From Dirofilaria immitis (lineage: Eukaryota > Nematoda > Chromadorea > Rhabditida > Onchocercidae): a stretch of DNA of 64,000 bases. This document shows positions 13,801 through 26,849 of this stretch, one piece after another (positions within the stretch are counted from its first letter, which is position 1; each line of letters opens with the position of its first letter). A program made the position numbers and the translations under genes. The stretch is from contig JAKNDB010000103.1 in NCBI GenBank assembly GCA_024305405.1, forward strand, positions 1,550,001 through 1,614,000, written 5' to 3'. Under the pieces are notes generated by a model. It worked only from the letters and a program-made list of their open reading frames with translations, searched no databases and was not told the DNA's origin.

Positions 13801-16021
13801 CTATTTTTGGAATGGGGATGAAGAGTTAATATATTAATCGATAATTTTTTTTTATTTTTAAATTGGCACTTTTTCTTTTGCCCTTTTACGAGAAATTTGC
13901 TAGTAATTGCAATCATTCTTCTGTCCAACATCTTATCACATACTCTTTATTACTCAAATTCTTGAAGATATACTTTAATAAACTTGAAGATATAAACAAA
14001 TAAGCTCGAACAAAATAATATAAATTTTTGAATTTCAAAAATTTTTTTTACTATTTTTATTTTTAAAAATTACTCCGGAGTTAACGAGGTTGTAGACATA
14101 TAAATAGTTTTTATATTAGTATGCTGCGCTACATGATTTGTATATTTTTGTGAAAAGAGAGAGATTTTTTTGAGATTATTCTTCTTGTATAACTTGATAT
14201 TAGTTTAGTTCGTCATGAGACAAAGCGGTTTATCTTGTGTATTTTTTTTTAGCAGTATTAGTATGAGAGGAAAGTGATGCAGGTTAATATTTATGACCTT
14301 TTTATTTTGATAGTTTTCTTTTTTAGATTTTTTATTTTCTTCTTAGAATTTATATCATCCAAAATGCATCCTAAAGAGAAGTAACTATTATTAGTAAAAA
14401 GTTTCATAGAAAAATATTTATTAATAATTTATATGAATCAAATCGATAATAGAAATACCATTAACGGATTAATATTGTATTCGATCTCATCTAAGGTTAT
14501 AACATCTAATGTAGTATGAATATTTCGTGCTCGAAATACAATCTGAAAAATTTTTTCATTTGATTAATTTTGACTATTTTTGTTATTTTAATTTCTATTT
14601 TGCTTTTAAATTAATTCAATTAATTATCTAATTTTCTTTACATTTTATTTCAAAAATTTTGTATTATTCAATTTTAAATCTACCAATTTAGTTTGTAATT
14701 TAGTACATAAGGTTTTTAATTTCTTCTAGAAATTAAACCTTAAATGGTGTTGATAAATTATTGGGAAGAATAATTTGTTCTTTTATCCATCGTAACTCTT
14801 TACTGATTGTATTGGGAGCCGTATATATACAAATAAAAGTATTCTGTTGTGTAATGCATACCTTAAATATATATTTCAATTATCAATGGTGCTAGAATCT
14901 TTATAGATTTAATTATAAATTAAAAACTTTGCGTATTAAATTATTCATAATCTTGATAATATATTCCAAATATTAAAATGCTAAAATTTAATTATTTAAC
15001 AATCTTACTAAAATAAATCTTTACGAATTTAATTATTTATAGAACCTTTAGAAATCTAATTATTTATGATTTTGCTATTTATTAAAATTAAAACAATTTC
15101 GTAATACTGCTAAAAAGAAAACAAAAAAATTCAAAACGATCATAAACGATCATATATAATATATGAAATAAAAAAAAAAAAATTCAGATAAAATAAATAA
15201 TTGGATAAATAAAATAGAAGGATAATTTACATCAAGTTTGGTTATATCATTACTTTTCCAATATCGAAATGATAATACTGCTCCATCATATCTTTCCACT
15301 TCATTACTAATCAAATGTCCTTCCGCCAAAATTGCTCTACCGCCTTTTGCATAAGCATAAAGACCATCGAAAATAAAATGAATCATCGATATTCTTATTT
15401 TTCAAAATTAATATGAAATTTTAGAAAATAAAAATTAAAATCCCTGAGCAAATTTAGACGAAATAGTCAATAATTGAAAATGTAAACAATTGAAGATCAA
15501 GTTCTTCTAACTTTTATTCGAGAAATGTGGAATGAATTGAAACGAATTGATTGGTACATTAACACCGATAAGCCATAGATCGGAATCGGATCGCCATCTG
15601 CATAAAGTACCGTCATCGAAGTTACATGATAAATTTATTATTCGAATTTCAGCTTCGATAATTGATTTCGTTACTTAAAGGAAATATACGAATTAATGTT
15701 GAAATATTTTTTGAATTTCAAAATCGAGCTTTGAATTTTTTCAAAAGAAAGGAAAAAATTGCGATATTTTAGAAAATAATCATTCAAAACTTTGAAGTAT
15801 GGATGATTATACAAATTTTATTATTCAGATTGGCCTTAATATCCTTTTTTATCAGATCTAAATTTAAATTTTAAATTAAATTCAAATTTTTAACTAAAAT
15901 TTTTATGATTGAAAACAACTTAAAGCGTATTTACTGATTTGAAAGTTCAGATTTAGGTAAGATATTACTTACCATAAAAAATTACTACGGAAATAGTAGA
16001 GAAAATTGAAGAGAATTTCAT
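10826..16021 (-). CDS. Secreted protein with two MAM domains
   Basis: Minus-strand exons that join in phase: 15973-16021, 15544-15673, 15231-15393, 14739-14861, 12937-13049 (or to 13025), 12607-12735, 12275-12498 and 12054-12136. After these come 11510-11809 and the tail exons 11408-11433, 11140-11344 and 10826-10933 (TAA at 10826-10828). The ATG at 16019-16021 opens a signal peptide, MKFSSIFSTISVVIFY. The first MAM domain starts at LSCNFDDGTLCRW and includes FDGLYAYAKGGRAILAEG and LRWIKEQIILP. The second starts CTFISSQCEWTLEAPWHRLEG and runs through SGFFLVPPEAFFELDVWM and DEWYRLRIPI to its last Cys, DGDEINC. MAM domains are adhesive extracellular modules with conserved Cys, Trp and Gly, and these fit. 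The C-terminal part is helical and Gln/Asn-rich and unrecognised. Oddities: a GC donor after exon 12275-12498, a weak GTTTCA donor after exon 15544-15673, and no phase-matched junction from exon 11510-11809 to the tail exons. That exon may end the protein at TGA 11510-11512 (437 residues), with the tail belonging to another isoform. No transmembrane or enzyme domain is seen. Confidence 0.75.
12735..14739 (-). other. Large introns of the MAM gene
   Basis: Two introns here, 13050-14738 and 12736-12936, separate the end of MAM domain 1 from the body of MAM domain 2. They are AT-rich and contain no second gene that I can see. The exon 12937-13049 between them carries the linker and the first two Cys of the second domain. 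It was found only because it supplies the missing phase. Confidence 0.6.
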
Positions 16022-19000
16022 GAGTAATAATATGAAATGGTGAACGACAACCAATAATGATTGTTAGCTGAGGACAACGATATATTATCGTATCATCACG
16101 ATGGGAACAGGCAATTTTAAATCCTGCCACATCAATAAACAAAATTAAATAGGTCGTTGCAAAATGGATTTTAAAACCCTCTGAAAGCATAAAATGCTTT
16201 AAAATAAAAATTATTTGAAAAACGCCAACGGTCAGATATCATATGCGTATTTTTCTAAAAAAAAGTATATATTACTTAAAATATAACTATTGAATATATT
16301 TATTGATTTCTGAGTATATTTTAAATATATTCCTACAACGCAATTCATGATTTCATTTATTTATTTAATTCGAATTAAATCAACTAATTTTATCACTTTA
16401 GATCAATCTTTGGGTTCATCCTTATGATGAATATTTTGTATTCCAAATCTTATAATTTATAAGAAAAAAGATTTGCCTATAATTAATTTTTGAAATGCTA
16501 AATAAGATTGTTAACTTCATATTTAATACAAAACTGTACTCTTGTTAATTATAACAACAAAAAGAAAAGCTATAAAGCAATTATTGTATGGATGAAAAAA
16601 ACTTAAATATTTCGATTTGCATTTTAACATGATCGTTTAAATTCAAACTTGTTTTGCACTTGGAAAGTTTTAATGCATTTAAGTAATAATTATTTTTTTG
16701 AAAATATGGCATAATTTTTTATTTTCGATGATAAACTTATAAAACTAACTTTTCTTATTCTTAATTTTAACAGCAGCGTTTTTTGAAAATTATTAGATTT
16801 TCTAATCTACCGAATTAGTAAAATGGAAAAAATGAATATTTTATAAAATTATATATCTCTTCCAAGCTAAAAATTATAATTTTTATAAAAGATCTTATTC
16901 TGAATAGATTGCTAATTGGATTATTAATTAATGTATTCGATTAAACAAATGCATAATTATTTCAAATAGTTCAAATATTTGTAATATTTATAAATTTCTT
17001 TTTCCTCACTGATTTCTATATAAAATAAAATAGTTTAATTAAAATTCTTTTTCTACAATCTATCATATCTTTTTATCAATTATCTTTATTGTTTCAATTT
17101 TTACACATCATTTTTTAAAAATAGTTTGCTCATGCTGAATAATTTGAGAAATAATATGAAATACTAAAAAGATAGTTACGGTAAATTACGGTAAGCAATG
17201 ATAAAAATAATAACTATGGTAGAAAAATATTATGGCAAAAATTATGTTAATTATGCTAAAATAATATTTATTAAAAAATTATTAGAATTTAGTTTTTATT
17301 TCATAGTAATTTACGACTTCAACATATTTCCTGCTTATTGATATAAAAAAATTTTTCTTTCGCATAATTTTAAATTCAAAATATGCATAAATGTTTTTCC
17401 ACATTTATCTTCCCATTGTTTTTGTATTCTTTCTGTATTTCTTCAGTATTTAGAAGGACTACAGTGATGGGATAGATACTATGCAAAAGATTCCTTCTGA
17501 TTTCTTGTATTTCTTCTATTTTTTCACCTCATCTCTTTCTGCTTTGCTCTTACGAATCTAAAATTTCTGGTAAAAACTGAAAGTTCTGCTAAACTTTTAT
17601 TTATTAATGTTTTAAATAGAAACAAAAAATTGTTGGAAATTTCATCACGATTGAATTGGCAGATGAAAAATAATCTAACACACATATTTAACAAGCAAAA
17701 AGGATTGATACTATTTATAAATGGCAAAGATATTAATCCTGGACAATGACCAACAATTATAATTACAACCGTAAATCAATCATAACCACATAAAAATCCG
17801 ATTCATAATTATTATTTTTCATCAGCGAACGAGTGCTATTATCTTTCTCTATAAATCCTAAATTATCAAACATTTGAAAACTGATGAATTTCAGAATATA
17901 TCATAAAACTAAAACTATTCATATTAACGATTTCAAATTAATAAAACTTTTCATATTAACGATTTCAAGACTTCCGAGAAATTCTAAGCTCTTAGAAATT
18001 TATTAAGAATTTATTGTTTACTAAAGTTATAACATGTTTGGTATGAGATATTGAATAATTTTATCACATTCAAAAATTTCTATTTTATTCTTTGCAAATT
18101 CCTGAAAATTGATAATTTTAATTTAATGCAAGAATAAAATTTGCAATAATCAACTTAGTCTTGACAAGCTAATAGTATTTAGAGCTAACTTTTGTTTATT
18201 TTAAATAATCATATTTCTCGGCTATTACTCTCGATAATTAGCACTATTAATTGAATTTTTGAAATCACTCCTTCATTACAAATAGTAATATAAAAATATT
18301 ATCTTAGATATCAGCCTGAATTATCTGCTTGTATGATATATTTCGATGAAAATCTATCATGCAAACTAATGTAGACTCAGTGAATTTCATGGATAAAACA
18401 AATTTTACTAGACGATAGAAAAGGCTCGGGAATGTAGCAAATTAGGCATTCTCTATATTATGCGGTTTACATGTGATGTTGTCATCTGATTTCATTTGGA
18501 ATTATTTTTTACAAACTTTCAATAATGAAATCATAATTAAATAGTATGAAAGAGAAAACAAGATAAATTAGAATTACGACGTAAAATTGAAGAAATGAAT
18601 TCAAGAAATTTAATTAATGCTACGTACTTACTTCATTCGAATGATTATTTTACAGAAATGAAGTGATCTGAATCATTTAATGAAAATAGTTATCATCATC
18701 ATCTATTATCTAGATCATTAATGCCAAAAATTTTCGTTTCCATATCAGATATCGATATTAATTTCAGAAGAATGATAAATATTTTTTTAATTGAAACGTT
18801 ACAAAAATTCGAATTTCATAAAATTTATAACAATTTCCAAAAATTGGAATGCCTTGAATGAAATTGCAATAAATATTACCAGCGCTTAGTTAAATTGAAA
18901 TTTAAAGGCAATATTATTTCTTGGCATACTGAATTTTTAATGAAACTTATTTCATTTAAAAAATAACCCTCAAAAATATTATTGAAATATGAGAGAGTTT

Positions 19001-20731
19001 CAAATATTAAGAAAATCCTGAAAATCTTCACGAAGCTACTAAACATTCACAAAACACATGATTGATGGCCATCAATTTTTTTTCTTTGGAAAATTGAAGA
19101 AATCCAATCTTCATCTGTTTCAGGAATATGCAAAATGAAAATTTCACTTCGGAAATGTTAATAGAAACTTGAAAAATTTCTAAGAAATTTCTCTCCTCAA
19201 CATCAAAATCGAAAATAACTTACTAATATTCTTCGAAAATCAAAATTTTTTTAAAAATGGAAATTGCTCGCCATTATTCTGATAACTTGTATAAAAATTA
19301 AATTTTATTTATTGTGAGAAAGGAGAGAGGGATTAAGCTTGTGCAAAATTTACCCTAAGATAAATCAAAAATGACAGAAAAGATCAAAAGTAAAATAATT
19401 TACTTACACAAATTTAAAACTAATAAAATCCGATTCATTCACAACTTTTCAACGACCATTCATTTGAAAGTCGTTCAAGAAAACAGTTAACTTTCTATTA
19501 TTGTATTTAATTCAATCATGCCTTAATCGATATAAATTGATATACAATATGAATTTTATTTGGGTTATTCTTTTGAAATGGTATGAACAATCTGTAGTAG
19601 AATAATATATATTTCATAGCAAAATTAAACCTAAACATCCAGCTTCCATTTCCTGTAAAAAACAGTGAAATAGTATCTAGCAAATCATCATTTTGACGTT
19701 TATAATTGTTTTACCAATATATTTTCTGCCATTTGGTCAGAATCACTGATTGCTCAATAATTACTAATAAGAATGATATCTTCCTACGGTATAGAACCTA
19801 TATTTTTAAATAAAGCATAAATCGATTCAGAGAAACGATTATTAACTAAGAAGACGGTAATAGCAATCAGTTTTTATTTAGTAAAATTCAGAAGGAAATT
19901 TATGGCGCTTGTTCTTTTTCTTATTTAATCACTAAGCTAAAATGATGAATTTATCAAGATGGATAAATACATAAAATATAGCAGAAATAAATAAAAACAA
20001 ATAAATAATACGAAGATTACAAAAAATTACAAAAATCAAATTCAATTCGTTAAAAATTTAGCGCGATTTCTTGGCACATCGGTATAATCGTTGTAACCGT
20101 AAAAGCAAAATAATGTTACTTAAAGAGATGGATAAGATGAATACCATAAGAGAAAACAATATGCATTTTATTTACATAAAACACTAAACTAATTATGCAT
20201 CAAAACCCAATTACATAATTAAGTGAATAATGAACAATTATTTAAAAGCATCAATGCATCGGATACCTAAAAAATTGCCATCCGAACTACCAGCATTAAC
20301 TAAAAAAATACTGTTGATTACAAACATTAAAAATTACAAGTCATATGAATAACAAAGTAATTAAAAATTGAAATCAACAAAATTCCATTTACAACGATGG
20401 CTGAACGATACACTAAATTTCGGCATTTTCTTTTACTATCCAAAAATTATTTTAAAAACGAAGTATTTCAGTCATTATTATCTCAGCTCTCTTCTGTTTA
20501 TACGAATCCACAAGAAAAATTGAATGGTGAAATTTTCTAGAACCGAAAATGGCCACAATAAAAGCATGATATGAAAGAAAATATTAAGAGCCTGAACATC
20601 AAAAGTGGGATATATTTAAGCGGTTTTGCTTAAACAGAAGTTGTATAAGAGCTCAAAGAGTACAAGTTTAAATATAGGATAGGACTTGCTTCTCGAATTT
20701 CCAAAAGAATTAAAACCAAGTTTTTAATTAG
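16022..20731. other. Intergenic region upstream of the MAM gene
   Basis: About 4.7 kb between the MAM-gene start and the trehalase stop, both on the minus strand. It should contain the MAM-gene promoter and the trehalase 3' untranslated region. The only structure noted is a 19-bp direct repeat at 17918 and 17950. Frames such as 17524-17727 look like chance. No RNA gene recognised. Confidence 0.55.
17918..17968. repeat. 19-bp direct repeat, period 32
   Basis: The sequence TTCATATTAACGATTTCAA occurs at 17918-17936 and again at 17950-17968, apparently identical. It is intergenic and no function is evident. Confidence 0.85.
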
Positions 20732-23700
20732 TCAAGCATAATAATTTAATGAAGAAAAAATAATGAAAAACACCCAATGTGTTCGAGCCGCTGCTGCTGA
20801 AGTCATCGTTTGCCCATATTTGTCCAACAAATCCAATATGACGCCATTTGTCCAACCAAATCCTGTCTGCAAAGACTTATTTACTATATGAGTGTCTAAG
20901 AATTTAATTTCAAATCACAAAGCACATTCATTAAAATGTTCAATTTCTAAAAGGTAATAAGTAAATCTACGTCTCGAAAACTTAACTATTAAATATAAAA
21001 AAAATCGGAAACCGAAAATAGAAAACTAAAATAGAAATCAACTTTTAAACTTAAAACGAACTTGCACTTCATATTCTCCACCAGAACCAGCACTACATTC
21101 CTCGGAAAATGTCGAGACGTTATACTTTTCGAACATTGAATGAGTACGTATAAAAGACTTATATGTTACAGTTAACCATTGTGTTGCCATGGCTTCAGCT
21201 GCCTATAAAATATTCTAATTCATAAAAATGGAATGTGAAAAATCCACAAGAGTGACTACAAAGCTAATTAACAAGAGTAAAACATTTTTGGAGAACTATT
21301 AAAAACAAACCTTCATTAATACAGGATCACCGGTGGTACGAAAGCCTTCGATCACCATATGTACCATTGGCGGCCACGCATTCTCCTTATCCCACTGCTG
21401 TTCACTTTTCATGGCCAAGGAAGTTGGCAAGCCCTTAGTGAAGTTCAACACACCTTCTCTCTGCATATTTTGTGAAATTAAGATTTTAGAAAAACACAAC
21501 ACTTTGTACGATTTGAAGAAGCAGAGAGAATAGACATAAGGTAAATTTCAAATGAAACAGTAATTTACAATTTACCGTGGTTTTAAGGATATTATAATAT
21601 TGAAAATCCGCAAAACCCAGAAAACGTACTTTCAAGTACTCATAAGCTCTATGTGGAATAATATCGTCCTCATCATCGTAACACTTTGCATATAATGGTA
21701 AAGCGTTCGAAATATAATATGTATTGGAGTGAAGCTAAAATTCTGCATTTAAAATGTATAATTTGTTTAGTGAATATTTTCCATTATAAAAATAATTAAG
21801 TTCAAAGCATAACAGATATCTCTTTATAAAATTATACCAGATATTTCTTATTCAACAAAAGAAAGCTAAGTCGTCAACTCTCTATGCCCAAAAAAGTTTT
21901 CTTTTAAAATTTTGATTTATCTCTAATTTTAATAACAGAAACCTTTTTCTCCAGATCGTAATCATACCAAATCCCATCAGTTTCATTCCAGTGGATAATT
22001 TTCATCGCCAATTTCGCCATTTCATAACGTGATTGATAAAGTAACACTTTTCGGAAATTACCTGAAAATTAAATTTAAGTGGAGATTTCAAGAACAATTT
22101 AGTTTATTTTGCATACTGCATTGCATGAAAATAACATCGAAAAACTTTAATCTTCTACAATATTACCAGAAAAAGTAATTAAAATGACTACTATTTGTAT
22201 TTTGGAACTAAACGTTTCTTTATTTGTGAAATGTAGCTTTTCGCTAATGCACTTTTCATTTGATACATCTAATTCGTTAATATGTATAGAAAAACATTTT
22301 TGTTTTTATAAAATCACAAAAATTCTATTTTAAAAAATTACAGTCAGTGAATTAAATTTAACATCTCAAATTCGATTACCAACGACAGTTAGTCAACGTC
22401 ACCGAAAGACTGCAGAAAATTTTTAGAAAAGTACCAGTGATTTCATAAAAGGAAGCCATAATTCTGGCATTAATACAAATGAAAGCATTCAAATCAACGG
22501 GTATAATAGACCAAGTACGAATTGATTTCATGTCATGTCTTTCTGGACCGCTCTGTGCAAACCAGCGGGTGCTAAAATCCCAACCTGTTTCAGCTGCTGA
22601 TGCTATGTTCGACCACATCGATTCCTTTTCCGCTGAAAAAACAAAAACGGTTTGATAGTTTTGAATTACTATCGCTTATCCTAACGAACTGAACAATGCA
22701 AATGAAAATTAAAAGGAAAAACCGCTGAAATGACAAAACCAATAAAATAACATGTATAAGGGATAATAAATATTAACATATTTAGTTCAGAAATATAAAT
22801 ATCGGACAAAAATGAAAATGAGTATTTCACTATTTCATTAAAGAAGGAAAAGGATTACGAAAATTACTCGGTCTTTCTATGCTAATATTTTGGACTAACC
22901 CATCGAATGAAGATCTTTCGCTAACTCCAAATCTTCCCTGTAAGATTCAGGGCGTGGCGTTTTCATGCTCGCGCGATACTGGAAAAATGAAATATTTACA
23001 CCATATTTTTCATCATGAAGTGATTGGGCACGTTGTAATATCCAAAAGTTATACTCTTTTTCAAGCATCGGAAGGATCTATAAACATGTAAACATAAGGA
23101 AAATATAGTTTATGGCAATGAAAGGATAGAAGTACTGCTAAGAAAAACTAGAATTCTCGTTAGTCATTGTTTTAAAAATTATCTTACGGAACAGCTTTAT
23201 GCATTTATGTATCAAAATCATGTAATTTGAACTGCGAATTCCTCATTTTTTAGAAACCATAGAAAGATCTATAGTTAGGAAAAAATTGCACCAAAAATCT
23301 GAAATAAAAAATATCAAAATATTCTAACTTCCTGGACAAAGTCTAAATCACCAGTAGCTAAATAACACTCATAAACCATCGGAGCAAGTAACGGTGGTTG
23401 GGATCTGACTAGATAATATACACGACCACCATTAGGTACAAAACCATGGCTGAAAGACATTACGTTAGTTATTATTTTATTATTATTGTCTACAATAATA
23501 TTATTAAATAACTTAGCTTTCATTTGCTTCGGAAATGCTTAGTGAAAAAATTATCATCTCAAATACATAACAAACAACAAAAACATAGGTCTGAAAAAGA
23601 TAACGCACTTATCAACCATATAAGCTAGATTTCGAACAATTCCTTTTGCAGTTTCATACATTTCGGAAAATAGCAAACCTTTTACTATCCAGAAGGAATC

Positions 23701-25414
23701 CCTGAAAATGTTTTCGCTACCATGGCAACAGCTTGTTTGAATGACTAGAAATACTTTCATCCATTCAAATAAACTGCTTTTACTATAATAATAAAAAAGT
23801 ACAAAACATATTTCGACCATGTATGCGACCAATTATCGAACTTCATAATTGCACTAACTATATATGTAAAAAACACGCGAAGAAATTTCACAATTAGAAC
23901 AGAAATTTTCAACATATCCCGCTCAAAATATATATGATTTTTAAGATATGAAAAGCAACTCACCAATAGTAAAATTCACGAAAACGTCCACCTGGTATAA
24001 TAAAAGGATGAGGAACATAAAGCAAGGAATAATGTTCTTGGTGCTGTCTAACATCATCTTTAACCTTATATGAAATGGAAAACGAAATGAAAGAAATAAA
24101 ATTAAAGTTCTATAAAAGTAAAACCAAATTACAGTACTATTATGATTCTGATTATTCAAAATTTACGTGGTTTTCTTGCAGTTCGAACTGATTTTTACAA
24201 AGAAAATTTTTTGACCGATTTTTTAAAGTATTTAATAAATAATATTGATTCTACTTTTTTCTCTCTGATATTTGAGAAATAATGATAAACTAAAGCATAA
24301 GGAAGTAAATTAATTCACTACTCTAAAAATAGAGAACAAGAAAAAGTGACCTAATTACTATCAAAAATTTTGTCACTGCATTCGGGAAAATTCGCTTATA
24401 GGCTTCTCTAAAACCTACTCTTCTACAAAGTTCTCGCCATATTCTGTGCAAATGTAAAGCCCATCTTCTCAAGTGATAATCCTCGATTTTGAGAAAACTT
24501 GATGGATAGGCTGTCCAATCCTCTGGATACCATTCGATTAGCTCAAATCCAGGAGGATCAAAATGTTCATCCACAAATTTTTGCAAAAGCGTTTTATTTT
24601 TCCATTTTTCACCGAAATCATAAAAATGTTTTAGAGTCGTCACTGAAATTCAGATTATATTTCATATTTTACAAATAAAGTTTCTGGGCCTGATAATAAA
24701 AAATTATGGCATATATAAAAGTTTAAATCTGTTTCGTTGCAAGGAATTTTGAAATTTCTCATTCTTTGAATTTAGAATCCATGGAGTTCTTCTCCGTTTT
24801 ACCTTATTAATATTCCTCAAATGCTACCGATTTAACAATATTTCACTTTTTTTTCAATTTTACAAGCTCCAGAAATGTATTTCAGGAATTGCATTGCAAA
24901 TTTCGAAGGCGTTACAAATTAAAGGTAATAATTTTTTCATGGATCAAAAATTAAAAGTAATAATTTTTTAGAGATCTAGTAATAAAAATTTTAATTGAAC
25001 TTCCTCAAGTTTTTCAACACGTCTGAAATTGTAAAACTTCATTAATAAAGCAATCAGATTTTGAAAAATATTTCTACCTGGGTCATATTTCAAAGGCATA
25101 TCAACAAAATGCTTCGAATCCGGATATAAATGAGCATCTTGAACAGCTTTCAAAATCAGGCCGTCACAGTAAATTTGACTGAAAATCGAACCACAGCGTT
25201 CAAAAAGAATTCATCAGCTACTAATTAAAAAGAACACTTCAATTATTTCACTACTCCTTCATTCTTCAGTATGTAGTTGATCTAGCTCCTTGTGATCTAA
25301 TCATTCTTTCGGATAAATAATTCAGTAATCTGATTTTTAAATAATTAATTTAATTCTTTTAAAAAGATCAAAAACATTAACTTACTTTAGTAGAGTAATC
25401 ACGTAATAAAGCAT
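20732..25414 (-). CDS. tre: Trehalase (alpha,alpha-trehalase, GH37)
   Basis: Thirteen minus-strand exons, all joining in phase: 25386-25414, 25078-25178, 24419-24642, 23964-24064, 23609-23701, 23329-23449, 22900-23077, 22435-22632, 21943-22061, 21630-21734, 21311-21460, 21062-21202 and 20732-20866. Total 1695 bases, 564 residues, close to animal trehalases. It hydrolyses trehalose to two glucoses. Visible marks in order: QIYCDG, DMPLKYDP, signature 1 PGGRFREFYYWDSF, HGFVPNGGRVYYL, RSQPPLL, PRPESYREDLELA, ETGWDFSTRW with the expected catalytic Asp, PVDLNAF, signature 2 QWDKENAWPP, and GSGGEYEVQTGFGWTNGV with the expected catalytic Glu. The first exon is tiny (MLYYVITLL plus part of a codon) and would make a short signal peptide. 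Its ATG follows an in-frame stop and its donor is GTAAGT, which favours it. The last residues, after a run of Ala, are hydrophobic (THWVFFIIFSSLNYYA), consistent with a GPI signal or membrane tail, as in secreted or anchored animal trehalases. Signature 1 ends in Phe instead of Tyr and signature 2 has Glu for Pro. Confidence 0.96.
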
Positions 25415-25702
25415 TGTTTACTAGTAATAGAAATTGAAATACTAATATAAATTATATCACCGAAAAATGAAAAGGAGATCAACCAGAAATTAAAATAAAG
25501 CGAATTCCAATCAAAAGTGAAAAAAGAATTTTAAGTTTAAACAAATTTCTATAAGAATACTGAATTCTGATTGAGGCGCGGAAACATGCTCAGGGCATAA
25601 GATCACAGCAAGAGGAAATGAGCCTCAAGAGAAAGCGTAGGAGAGAAAATGTGCATTTCAAATATCTTTCGTTAACATCATCATCACTGAATATTATTGA
25701 CA

Positions 25703-25825
25703 ATGGATTTACAACAAGAAGCGATTCGACCACCTAGTCGTAAGGTGTTCAAAAAGCTTCAAAATTTTAAACCATCTGTTCAAGATAGCGTCGTAAACTT
25801 TAACTACTTACTGCTCCTCTTCTGA
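25703..25825 (+). CDS. Candidate small ORF or first exon, divergent from trehalase
   Basis: An ATG in the context GACAATGG opens 40 codons, beginning MDLQQEAIRPPSRKVFKKLQ and ending at TGA 25823-25825. The codons are less AT-biased than chance frames nearby. After QDSV there is a possible phase-0 donor (GTAAAC), so it could be the first exon of a longer gene, but I found no matching downstream exon. It lies about 290 bases from the trehalase start on the opposite strand, so a shared promoter is possible. I do not recognise the peptide. It is equally possible that this is chance. Confidence 0.25.
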   Translation: MDLQQEAIRPPSRKVFKKLQNFKPSVQDSVVNFNYLLLLF

Positions 25826-26760
25826 AATATACAAAGGATATAATTTTGAAAATATGAAATTTAAGAAAAACACTGAAGAAATGTTATTTGCTGACTCGCT
25901 GTTAAATGATGTTTCCAAAAAAATTCCAACGAAAAATAAAAGGGAGATTCAGCTGATCAGTTTATTCAGATTAGGATTATTTTCCACTACTATCATTTTA
26001 CATACTGACATATTATCTATCATTCTGCATATTGATATATTATCGTTCACTTTCATACTGATAGAAATAGGAAAATTCCGAGAATTCGAATCATTAAAAA
26101 TATTTCTCGCAATAATACTCTAAGTATCAATGAGTTGTGATCGGTCACATATTAAGCATAATTATGATTTGTTCTGCTTAATTCAGTCTCCATAGTCAAT
26201 CCTGCTTTGGAAACCTGTCATCTAATGTCATCATAGTCAATACACAAAATTATATTTATGCGAAATAAATAGGTATTCTCTTTTCGATTAAATGTCATTT
26301 TCTTTCCTTGACTTTATTTTCCGTAGCAATTATCAACCATATCTCCAGATTTAAATTAACATATAAAAAACAACTTGTTATTCTATCAATTTTCAAAAAT
26401 TCGACAAATTAGACCAATTTATGAAAACCTTTCAACAGCGAACGTTTTAGATAAATGGGTCAAATACATAAAAGCATTTTTATTTTTTTTTATTGCTACA
26501 GACCTATATCATGTAAGTTTTAACAAGTAAATAAGAATTATTTCATGTGTCTATTTAGTAATAAACTGAAAATTTAAAAATTAATTTGAAAAAGTCAGAA
26601 AACGCTTCATTAACTATCGAAAAAACTGAAATGTTTGTCGACTAACAAGTAATTCCAGAAAAAATATTCCGAAAAAGTTTCAGTATTTCTCTACATACTT
26701 ATATATATAAACTCTTATTGTAAAATTAAAAGTATCGCGTTTGAAGATCAAACTGCCATA

Positions 26761-26849
26761 ACGTACGTGTTACGTGGCAATAATAAAAATCTCAGTAGCC
26801 AACGAAAGTTACTACGCCAAATCAACACATATTTCCGACGTGACGACGT
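26761..26849. promoter_or_regulatory. Cluster of five ACGT cores, two as TACGTG
   Basis: ACGT occurs at 26761-26764, 26765-26768, 26772-26775, 26838-26841 and 26846-26849. Two of these sit in TACGTG hexamers at 26764-26769 and 26771-26776, seven bases apart. ACGT is the core bound by many bZIP and bHLH factors, and TACGTG is the HIF-1 response element known in C. elegans. The site is about 1.35 kb upstream of the trehalase start. Binding is inferred. Confidence 0.35.

Noticed and set aside
15969..16190. 73-codon frame starting MLSEGFKIHF as the start of the MAM protein
   Set aside because: Its frame does not join exon 15544-15673. The ATG at 16019-16021 in another frame gives a signal peptide and the right phase.
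21333..21533. Plus-strand frame over a trehalase exon
   Set aside because: It is the complement of the exon carrying QWDKENAWPP, which is the real coding strand.
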